A stretch of DNA of 64,000 bases, taken from positions 1 through 64,000 of the forward strand of contig JAOEWO010000010.1 in the NCBI GenBank assembly GCA_028383925.1. Direction: 5' to 3'. This DNA comes from Winogradskyella sp. (GTDB lineage: Bacteria > Bacteroidota > Bacteroidia > Flavobacteriales > Flavobacteriaceae). A model generated the notes under the pieces. It did no database searches, was not told the origin of the DNA, and saw only the letters and a list, made by a program, of their open reading frames with translations. Shown in pieces: positions 1-7,900 of this stretch. Made by a program: the position numbers and the translations under genes. Each line of letters starts with the position of its first letter. Positions within the stretch are counted from its first letter, which is position 1.

Positions 1-305
1 TAATTACCAACTAATGCAATATCTTTTACGTCTAAATATGAAGTCCCAGTAAAACCACCAATAAAAAATTGTTTGTAAACAAAAAACTGAATGCCTAAAT
101 TAAAACTCAGCTTACCATTAGAGGCCTTACCTAATGCGCTACTTTCGGTAATACCTATGTTTTGAAAATTAAAAGTAAAAGCTAATAATCTTTGGTTTGT
201 ATGAGCCACTGTGCTGTCATTATTTTGCTCTAAATAATTCGACTTAAAATCTTGAGATTGTACACTTGCAACAATAAAGAGAAATACGATATAAATACAC
301 CTCAT
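1..305 (-). CDS. Outer-membrane protein, N-terminal part (cut by window edge)
   Basis: The reading frame starts at ATG 305 and runs off the left edge after about 101 codons. It opens with a signal peptide (MRCIYIVFLFIVASVQS, then QDF), so the product is exported. What follows alternates polar and aromatic residues (LAFTFNFQNIGI, LSFNLGIQFFVYKQ, FFIGGFTG), the pattern of beta-barrel strands in small Bacteroidota outer-membrane proteins. The start lies one base after the stop of the upstream gene (307-1023), so the two were probably co-transcribed. No specific family is recognised and the C-terminus is not visible. Confidence 0.6.
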   Translation of the reverse strand, partial: MRCIYIVFLFIVASVQSQDFKSNYLEQNNDSTVAHTNQRLLAFTFNFQNIGITESSALGKASNGKLSFNLGIQFFVYKQFFIGGFTGTSYLDVKDIALVGN

Positions 306-306
306 C

Positions 307-1023
307 TTAATACGTAAAGTTAAATTGAAAATTAGAATCATCAACACTAAAAGTTTCAGTGATTTCTGGTGCACCATTTACTGCATACACAAATTCTAAA
401 GTAGAGCCTACTATTGTAGATAAACTACCTTCTAAGTCTGAAACATTATCGTTTAAAGTACGTTTTAAAAAATTGGTAGAATTACAATTTGATTCTTCTT
501 CATTTAAGACACCATCTATGTAAACTAATCTACAATCTAGATCTCTATAATTTAATGTAAAACTTATAACATTACCCTCACCGCTAGTTCTAGATATGTT
601 ATAATTAACTAAAGCCAATTTATTTAAAGTCACATCTTCTAAATAAAAAATGTTATTTGGTGGTACAAAATCTCTCCCATAACTCGCATAAACGTATCTA
701 GAATAATCTTCACCTGCAATAATCTCTATATCTAAACCATCATCAAAAAGTGATACTACAGAAAAATTTCCGTTAACATTACTGTAATTTCTACCCAACA
801 GAAATTCATTAGATCCTGTTGGACCTGGTGCCAAAAAAGTCCCAGTTGTTCAGCTTGTATACGTGCTTATTTCTGCACCCTCTATGGCATTACCTTCCTT
901 ATCAATTACAACACCTTCAACGGCTACTCTTGTATTACCTGTAAAACGTGTATCGCAATTTAAAACCATTAAAAAGAGACTTAAAACTAATACTAAATGG
1001 CATTTGGTTTTCAAATTTATCAT
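307..1023 (-). pseudogene. Lipoprotein with carboxypeptidase-regulatory-like N-terminus, interrupted by in-frame TGA
   Basis: From ATG 1023 the frame encodes a lipoprotein signal (FLMVLNC, Cys23 as lipidation site) and a short segment typical of carboxypeptidase-regulatory-like beta-sandwiches (VEGVVIDKEGNAIEGAEIST). It then hits TGA at 850-852, codon 58. The same frame continues without another stop to TAA at 307-309. The continuation (APGPTGSNEFLLGRN and onward) reads naturally as the rest of the same domain, so this is one 239-codon gene with a nonsense codon, not a frameshift. A GGA (Gly) or CGA (Arg) to TGA change is the simplest explanation. A TTG at 834 could in principle restart translation. 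The gene sits directly upstream of the outer-membrane protein at 1-305. Function is unknown. Confidence 0.75.
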
Positions 1024-1103
1024 ATTACTAATACTTCCTTTTTTATAAGATACTAAATGTAAGAAAAGGTTGCGTGATATAGTGTTAAATTAAAAAAGTC
1101 GTC

Positions 1104-1145
1104 AAAAAAGTAATCTGCACGTAATGTAAGCGTACAGATTACTTT
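1104..1145 (-). terminator. Rho-independent terminator of the aldehyde dehydrogenase gene
   Basis: An 11-bp perfect stem (1107-1117 with 1135-1145) carries an inner 3-bp extension and a 9-base loop. On the minus strand it is followed by a T-run (A-run at 1104-1109 on the plus strand). It lies 36 bases past the stop of the gene at 1181-2734. Confidence 0.75.
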
Positions 1146-1180
1146 ATTAACGACCTTAAAATGTCTCTAATTAAATCTAA

Positions 1181-2734
1181 TTATAAATCAAACTTAATGC
1201 CTTGCGCTAGTGGCAATTCATCAGAGTAGTTTACAGTATTTGTTTGGCGACGCATGTATACTTTCCAAGCATCAGAGCCAGACTCACGACCACCACCTGT
1301 TTCTTTTTCACCACCAAAAGCACCACCAATTTCAGCACCAGAAGTACCAATATTTACATTAGCGATACCACAATCAGAACCTGCATAAGACAAAAATTTC
1401 TCAGCTTCTTTTAATTCGTTGGTCATTATTGCAGAAGATAAACCTTGTGCAACGCCGTTTTGCTTAGCAATAGCATTTTCTACGTCTCCAGAGTATTTCA
1501 TTAAGTATAAAATCGGTGCAAATGTTTCGTGCTGTACAATTTCAAAATGATTTTCTGCTTCGATGATTGCAGGTTTAACGTAGCAACCACTTTCGTAACC
1601 TTCACCTTCTAAAACTCCACCTTCAACTAATACGTTTCCACCTTCAGCTTTTGCTTTCTCAATAGCCGCTAAATACGTGTTAACAGAATCATGATCAATT
1701 AATGGCCCTATATGATTTTTTTCATCTAAAGGATTACCAATTGTTAATTGGCCGTAAGCCCCAACAATTGCATCTCTTACTTTATCGTAAACCGATTCGT
1801 GAATGATGAGTCGTCTTGTTGATGTACAACGTTGACCACATGTACCAACAGCACCAAATACAGCACCTGGCACCACCACTTTTAAATCTGCAGTTGGTGT
1901 AATAATAATAGCATTGTTACCACCTAATTCTAGCAAAGATTTACCAAAACGCTCAGCAACTTTAGCGCCAACAATACGACCCATACGTGTAGAACCTGTA
2001 GCAGATACTAAAGGCACTCTATGGTCTGTTGTCATCATTTCACCAACTTTGTAATCTCCATTAATAATTGAAGAGATCCCTTCTGGTAAGTTATTTTCTT
2101 TTAAAATTTCGGCAATTATGTTTTGACAAGCAATGGTGCATAAAGGTGCTTTTTCAGACCCTTTCCACACACAAACATCACCACAAATCCAAGCTAAAGC
2201 CGTATTCCAAGCCCAAACTGCTACTGGAAAATTAAATGCAGAAATAATACCAACCACACCAATTGGGTGCCATTGCTCTCTCATAACGTGACCTGGACGT
2301 TCCGATGGAATTGTCTGACCGTTTAATTGTCTAGATAAACCTACTGCAAAATCACAGATATCTATCATCTCTTGTACTTCGCCGTAACCTTCTTGTAAAG
2401 ATTTACCCATTTCGTAAGAGACTAACTTACCTAAAGGCTCTTTTAAATCTCTTAATTTATTACCAAACTGACGTACAATTTCACCACGCTGTGGAGCTGG
2501 CTTATCTCTCCAAGATAAAAATGCAGATGTTGCTGCATCCATTACTTTATCGTAATCTGCTCTTGTTGTTGTTTTTACTTTACCAATTAATTTGCCGTCT
2601 ACTGGAGAATAGCTCTCAATAATTTCTCCACTAGAAAAATTATTTGAACCCGTAGAAGTACCTTCATTTATGTCTTTAACACCTAACTTGCTTAAAGCGT
2701 CTTTTATTCCGAAATCGGTAGCAACTGCTTCCAT
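1181..2734 (-). CDS. amaB: ALDH7-family aldehyde dehydrogenase (alpha-aminoadipic semialdehyde dehydrogenase type)
   Basis: This 517-residue protein has the full aldehyde dehydrogenase fold. Visible motifs are the cofactor-site segment ISAFNFPVAVWAWN (164-177), the general base Glu269 in LLELGGNNA, and the catalytic Cys303 in GTCGQRCTSTRR. The C-terminal GEKETGGGRESGSDAWK is characteristic of the antiquitin (ALDH7A1) branch, whose members oxidise alpha-aminoadipic semialdehyde/piperideine-6-carboxylate to 2-aminoadipate with NAD+ in lysine degradation. No signal peptide is present, so it is cytoplasmic. It is a single-gene unit ending at the terminator at 1104-1145; no other lysine-degradation gene is nearby. 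Family assignment is firm; substrate is inferred from the family. Confidence 0.88.
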   Translation of the reverse strand: MEAVATDFGIKDALSKLGVKDINEGTSTGSNNFSSGEIIESYSPVDGKLIGKVKTTTRADYDKVMDAATSAFLSWRDKPAPQRGEIVRQFGNKLRDLKEPLGKLVSYEMGKSLQEGYGEVQEMIDICDFAVGLSRQLNGQTIPSERPGHVMREQWHPIGVVGIISAFNFPVAVWAWNTALAWICGDVCVWKGSEKAPLCTIACQNIIAEILKENNLPEGISSIINGDYKVGEMMTTDHRVPLVSATGSTRMGRIVGAKVAERFGKSLLELGGNNAIIITPTADLKVVVPGAVFGAVGTCGQRCTSTRRLIIHESVYDKVRDAIVGAYGQLTIGNPLDEKNHIGPLIDHDSVNTYLAAIEKAKAEGGNVLVEGGVLEGEGYESGCYVKPAIIEAENHFEIVQHETFAPILYLMKYSGDVENAIAKQNGVAQGLSSAIMTNELKEAEKFLSYAGSDCGIANVNIGTSGAEIGGAFGGEKETGGGRESGSDAWKVYMRRQTNTVNYSDELPLAQGIKFDL

Positions 2735-2847
2735 ATATGCTTGTTTTTTATGAATTATTAAAATATGACGCGAAGTTACTAATAATTTGTTAGTTAGGCG
2801 AAGTGGTACTTCCTTAAATTATGTAACTTTAAGGCAGTTGAAACTCA

Positions 2848-2890
2848 TGCCGAAAAGCTTTTACCCAACCCTAAAGGGTAACTTTTCTAT
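2848..2890. repeat. Palindromic repeat copy R1, upstream of the DUF559 relic
   Basis: The core is the palindrome ACCCTAAAGGGT (2868-2879). It is flanked by GAAAAG on the left and CTTTTC on the right, which can pair, with TTACCC/GGGTAA between. The same architecture recurs at 3347-3392, on the other side of the DUF559 relic and in the same orientation, and as an inverted relative at 3451-3488. Confidence 0.7.
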
Positions 2891-2912
2891 GATATAGGTA
2901 AAATTAATATTT

Positions 2913-3304
2913 ATGGAAAAAGACGAACTTAAAAATGGTGGTATGCATAATTATGCTCCTCCAACTATTTTCAAAAATGCTGCTCGTTTAAGAGATACCA
3001 TGACGGAAACTGAAAAATTACTTTGGGGAAACTAAGATTAAAACCTTTAGGCTTTAAGTTTAGAAGACAACATCCAATCAATTTATTCATTCTTGATTTC
3101 TATTGTCATAAAATAAAACTTTCTATTGAAATTGATGGAGGTTACCATTTGACGAAAGAACAACAAACTAAAGATAAAGAGCGTACCAAAATTATAAATG
3201 AATTAGGCATTAGAGAAATTCGAACCACTAACAAGGACGTTAAAGATAATATAGAAAAGGTAATGTCTAAAATACATAAAGAACTGAGCAATTGCTCTGT
3301 TTAA
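2913..3304 (+). pseudogene. DUF559-family (Vsr-like) endonuclease, frameshifted
   Basis: The start region (ATG 2913) encodes 40 residues ending in the DUF559 N-terminal motif TETEKLLW, then stops at TAA 3033-3035. The rest of the domain is in the next frame: KLRLKPLGFKFRRQHPI, FILDFYCHKIKLSIEIDGGYH, then REIRTTNKDV. These are the hallmark segments of DUF559, a small PD-(D/E)XK-type fold related to very-short-patch-repair endonucleases. Loss of one base in the GGGGAAA run around 3025-3031 would explain the break; restoring one A gives LLWGKLRLKPLG. The intact protein would be about 130 residues. A TTG at 3023 is available but would make an N-terminally truncated domain. Related palindromic repeats lie on both sides. 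Confidence 0.8.
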
Positions 3305-3346
3305 TTAATAATGGTGTGTGTAAAGGCATTTAATAATTTAGATATG

Positions 3347-3392
3347 ATGCAGAAAAAGTTTTTGCACCAACCCTAAAGGGTGACTTTTTCTA
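3347..3392. repeat. Palindromic repeat copy R2, downstream of the DUF559 relic
   Basis: The core ACCCTAAAGGGT (3370-3381) is identical to copy R1. The flanks are nearly identical: ATGC, then GAAAA-rich left arm, TTTT, CACC, core, GACTTTTTCTA. It is in the same orientation as R1, 43 bases after the relic's stop codon. Confidence 0.7.
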
Positions 3393-3450
3393 ACACATTA
3401 TAACAACAATAAAAATTTGAAAAACCAAAAGCTAAAAACAAACCTAAAAC

Positions 3451-3488
3451 TGCGCGTTGGCTCCCTTTAGGGATTAAGGGTAAGCGCA
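3451..3488. repeat. Palindromic repeat copy R3, inverted and diverged
   Basis: TGCGC (3451-3455) and GCGCA (3484-3488) form outer arms around TCCCTTTAGGGA (3462-3473). Read on the minus strand it contains TTACCC and then CCCTAAAGGG in the same order as R1, so it looks like a diverged member in the opposite orientation. Confidence 0.5.
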
Positions 3489-3532
3489 ATGACCTTAATT
3501 ATGATATACTAATAGCTTTAAATATAAATATT

Positions 3533-4597
3533 ATGACAAAATTAATTACTTTTCTATTATTAATACTACTATGTTTTTCGTGTAAAAATGAAAACAGAAC
3601 AAGTCAAACATCTGAAACTTTCACGGAAACAACTATCAAAAAAACAGAATTTGCAATCGTTATTCATGGTGGTGCGGGAACTATTCTTAAAAAGAATATG
3701 ACACCAGAAAAAGAGGAAGCTTACCAAGCAAAATTAGAGGAAGCGATTAGGGTAGGTTACAAAATTCTGAAAAATGGTGGAAGCAGTCTAGATGCTGTTG
3801 AAAAAACCATTAACGTTATGGAAGATTCTCCGCTTTTTAATGCAGGAAAAGGAGCCGTTTTTACCAATGCTGAAACCAATGAACTAGACGCATCCATAAT
3901 GGATGGAAAAACATTAAATGCAGGAGCTTCGGCAGGTACCACAACGGTTAGAAATCCTATAAATCTGGCTAGAGCAGTGATGGAAAAATCAGAACATGTA
4001 ATGCTATCTGGTGAAGGGGCAGAAACTTTTGCACAGGAACAAGGCTTAACCTTAGTTGAACCAAGTTATTTCTATACCGAAAACAGGTTTAATTCGTTAA
4101 AACGCGCCAAAGACAGCGAAAAAATAGAGCTAGATCACGATGGCAAAACAGCCTTTTACGATCTTTACATTAAAGACTCAAAATACGGAACTGTTGGTTG
4201 CGCTGCTTTAGATAAAAATGGCAATCTAGCTGCAGGCACCTCAACTGGTGGTATGACAAATAAACGCTATGGTAGAATTGGTGATGCGCCAATAATCGGC
4301 TCAGGCACTTATGCTAATAATGCAACATGTGCCGTTTCGAGCACAGGTTGGGGCGAATATTTTATACGAGCGCAGGTAGCACATGATATTTCTGCCCTTA
4401 TGGAATATAAAGGTTTGTCATTGAAAGAAGCTTCAAAAATTGTAATTCAAGATAAGCTTACTGATTTAGGTGGTACAGGTGGTATTATTGCTGTAGATAA
4501 AAACGGCAATATGGTTATGGAATTTAATACTGCTGGCATGTATCGTGCAACCATGAATGATAAGGGTGAATTAACCATTGGAATTTATGAGAAATAA
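3533..4597 (+). CDS. Isoaspartyl peptidase / L-asparaginase (Ntn hydrolase, plant type), lipoprotein
   Basis: This 354-residue protein begins with a short lipoprotein-type signal (LLCFSCKN, Cys17), so it is probably anchored in the envelope. The mature part carries the plant-type asparaginase signatures: HGGAGT (45-50), GSSLDAVEKT (83-92), FNAGKGAVF (102-110) and the autocleavage site YGTVGCAALD, with Thr220 as the N-terminal nucleophile after self-processing. ATSTGG-like GTSTGGMTNK (235-244) forms the substrate loop. The family hydrolyses isoaspartyl dipeptides and asparagine. Length and motifs fit an intact enzyme. It stands alone between repeat-filled spacers. Confidence 0.87.
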   Translation: MTKLITFLLLILLCFSCKNENRTSQTSETFTETTIKKTEFAIVIHGGAGTILKKNMTPEKEEAYQAKLEEAIRVGYKILKNGGSSLDAVEKTINVMEDSPLFNAGKGAVFTNAETNELDASIMDGKTLNAGASAGTTTVRNPINLARAVMEKSEHVMLSGEGAETFAQEQGLTLVEPSYFYTENRFNSLKRAKDSEKIELDHDGKTAFYDLYIKDSKYGTVGCAALDKNGNLAAGTSTGGMTNKRYGRIGDAPIIGSGTYANNATCAVSSTGWGEYFIRAQVAHDISALMEYKGLSLKEASKIVIQDKLTDLGGTGGIIAVDKNGNMVMEFNTAGMYRATMNDKGELTIGIYEK

Positions 4598-4598
4598 G

Positions 4599-4814
4599 CC
4601 CTAACCCTTCTCAGGAAGAGAACTTAAGAAAAAAATATACTTTACAAGAGTTTCCCCTTCTCAAAGGGTATTAAAGAGGTAGATTCTAAAAAAATATAAC
4701 TTATATAAAATACCCATCCCTAACCCTTCCCAAAAAAGGAACTCTTAATAAAAAAATATACTTTACAAAAGTTTCCCCTTCTGGAAGTGGATTAAGGGGT
4801 AGGTTCAAAAAAAC
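4599..4814. repeat. Two tandem copies of a ~97-100-bp intergenic repeat
   Basis: Copy 1 (4599-4698) and copy 2 (4718-4814) align over their whole length. Both begin CCCTAACCCTTC, share AAAAAAATATACTTTACAA and TTTCCCCTTCT, and end in a GGTAG/TTC block before an A-run. Each copy begins and ends with near-complementary C-rich and G-rich segments (CCCTAACCC and TTAAGGGGTAGG in copy 2), so each can fold on itself. This fills most of the 373-base gene-free stretch 4598-4970. The remainder (4815-4970) is AT-rich and holds no supported gene or clear promoter. Confidence 0.7.
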
Positions 4815-4970
4815 CAATATTAAAAAAACATGAGCATAATAAATTTTAACTTTAAGAACAATTTAACAACGACTCAAAGTCTAAATGCTTGAAACTTGGC
4901 GTACTTAATTAACAAGAAAGTACCTACCTTCTTTTTAATCTCAGTTTTACACACTAAATCTAAAAGCATT

Positions 4971-7900
4971 ATGAACATCAAAAAGCACCACATCCTAATC
5001 CTTATTTTAGCTTTAGTATTTTCTTGTAAAAAAAAGCCAGTAGCAACAGATAATATTTTTAAATACAGAGATTACATTAGTTATACCACATCTGGAGTCG
5101 TTTCTGTAACGGCACCAATTAAAATTAATCTTGCTGAAGAAGTAGTAGGTTGGGAAGCAGAACAAGAGTTAGATGCTGGCTTAATTTCTACACAACCTTA
5201 CATTCAAGGCAGACTAAAAGTACTGAATAAACACACGTTATTGTTTACACCAGACGAAGCTTTAGAACCAGCAACAGAATATGGAGTTACAGTAAAATTG
5301 GGAGATATTTACAAAACAATTCCTGCAGAATTTAAAAACTACACCTTTCAGTTTAAAACCATCACGCCAAGTTTTAGTATCAACACAAACAAGCTACAAT
5401 CTTACAGCAAAGAATGGCAATACGTACTGGGTCAATTACGCTCTTCTGATGTCATTTCTTTAGAAGATGCAAAACAATTAGTATCTGCAAAGCAGAATAA
5501 AAAAGACCTGAATTTAGTTTGGTTAGAAATGCCAGAACCGTCTAAATATTTCGAATTCAGAATCGATAGCATCAAACGCCAAATAGAAGATAGTAAAATT
5601 GATGTCGCTTGGGACGGAAAAGCGATTAAAGCCGAAAATAAAGGTGAGAATTTTATCAATATTCCTGGAAAAAATAACTTCACCATTACTGAAACACAAG
5701 TCATTCAAAATCCAGAGCAGCACTTATCTATTAACTTTTCAGATCCTTTAAAAAAGCAACAAAACTTTGCAGGATTAGTCACCATTCAAAATGTAAAAAA
5801 TCCGAAATATATCGTTGATGGCAATGTGCTAAAAGTGTATCCAGACACAAAATTAGTTGGCGCAATTAAAGTCGATGTCTTTACTGGCATCAAAAATACC
5901 GATGGTTTTAAACTTAAAACGGCATTCACACAAACCTTAACTTTTGAAGAACTAAAACCTCAAGTCAGACTGATTAGTAACGGTTCAATCCTTCCGAATT
6001 CATCAGACTTAAAATTCAATTTCGAAGCTGTTAATTTAAGCAAGGTCGATGTGCGTATTATTAAAATATTTGAAGATAACGTGTTGCAGTTTCTACAAGA
6101 GAACAACATGAACAGTAATAACGAGCATAGCATTAAACAAGTGGGTCGTCGTATTGCTAAAGAAACGATTACACTTATTCAAGATAAAAACCAAAGTACA
6201 GGAGAATGGAAAGCTTACAGTATCGATTTATCTAAATATATACAAGCAGATCCTGGTGCTATTTACAGAGCCGAAGTCGGTTTTAAGAAAGATTATTCCT
6301 TATACGATTGTACATCAAATTCAGAAACTACTGAAATCAATGAAAATGAATACTATGACGACTACTACGATGAGTATTACGAAGAAGATTTTAACGTCTC
6401 AGAAAATATTACTGAAGAAGAACAAGAGCTTCGTGAAGAACGTTATTGGGACAATTTAACTTACAGCTATAGAAACACCAATTACAGATATAGAGACAGA
6501 GAGAATCCTTGTACAGACTCTTATTTTAATTACGGAAATCGTACCGTCTCATTAAATTTGGTGAGTTCAGACCTTGGTGTCATTGCTAAGCAAGGCAATG
6601 ATAACACTTATTTCTTTGCGGTGACAAATATCTTATCTACAGATCCTGAAGCGAATTCAAAAGTTACTTTATATAATTATCAGCAACAAGAATTGGCAAG
6701 TGGTAACACCAATAAAGACGGTATTATTGAAATCGACGCTAAAAAACGTGCAGCTTTTGCTATTGTTACCAAAGATAAAAGCGTCAGCTATGTGAAGCTT
6801 TTTGATGGTAATTCTTTATCGCTAAGTAAGTTTGATGTGTCTGGTAACAGATTACAACGCGGACTTAAAGGTTACATCTACGGAGAACGTGGAGTTTGGA
6901 GACCAGGAGATAGTTTATTTTTAACTTTTGTATTGAATGATAAAGCAAATAAACTACCTAAAAATCATCCTGTAAAATTAGAAATCACAGATCCTGTTGG
7001 CAAGTTGGTTTACAGAAAAGTTTCCATAGATAACATCAATAATTTCTTTGATTTTACAGTGCCAACATCACCAGATTATAAAACTGGAAACTATAATGCG
7101 AAAGTTTCGGTTGGTGGAGCGTCCTTTTCAAAAAGTCTAAAAATTGAAACCGTAAAACCTAACCGATTAAAAATTAAAATAGATTTTGAAGATGATGTTT
7201 TAACTAATGGCAAATCGTTGCAAGGAGACTTAAACGTGGCTTGGCTACATGGTGCACCAGCAAAAAATTTAAAAGCTGAAATTAAAGCGAAATTTACAAC
7301 CTCTTACGCAGGATTTAAAGGCTATAAAGGTTACGTTTTTAGTGACCCAACCAAAATCTTCAGTACGGAAGAAACCAATGTTTTTGAAGGTAATTTGGAT
7401 GCAGACGGCAAAGCAAAAGTTAACTCAAAATTAAATATTGGAAAGAACGCTCCAGGCATGTTAACGGCTCAATTCTTAGTAAGAGCCTTTGAAAATGGAG
7501 GTGATTTTTCCCTCGATGCCTTCACCATGCCTTACGCACCTTATGAAAGTTTTGTGGGTTTACAATCACCAAAAGGCAACAACTACGGCTCGTTTTTTAC
7601 AGACGAAAATCAAACCTTTAATATTGCAACAGTCACTGCGGATGGCAAACCAATTCAGCGTAAAAAACTAGAAGTCAAAGTTTATAAAATTGAATGGCGT
7701 TGGTGGTGGAATTCCTCTTACGATAATCTATCGAGCTACGTGTCTAGTAATTACCACAGACCTGTTCAACAATATTTGGTCGATACAGATACCAATGGAA
7801 AAGCAAGTTTTAAACTGAATATTCCTGAAAGTGATCGTGGACGTTATTTAATTAGAGTGGTTGATCCTGTTAGTGGTCATGCGACTGGTCGTACAGCCTA

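Noticed and set aside
850-852. TGA read as selenocysteine or programmed readthrough
   Set aside because: No hairpin of a SECIS type follows it, the context has no redox motif, and no selenium genes are seen. A nonsense change is simpler.
863-1048. Plus-strand open frame opposite the broken lipoprotein
   Set aside because: It is antisense to the lipoprotein's signal-peptide region and shows no domain.
4599-4814. Short CRISPR-like array in the asparaginase downstream spacer
   Set aside because: Only two ~100-bp units with a 19-base gap, self-complementary, and no cas genes.
4896-4970. Upstream TTG start of the alpha-2-macroglobulin gene
   Set aside because: The added 25 residues precede a perfect lipoprotein signal that begins at ATG 4971; a second leader before it makes no sense.
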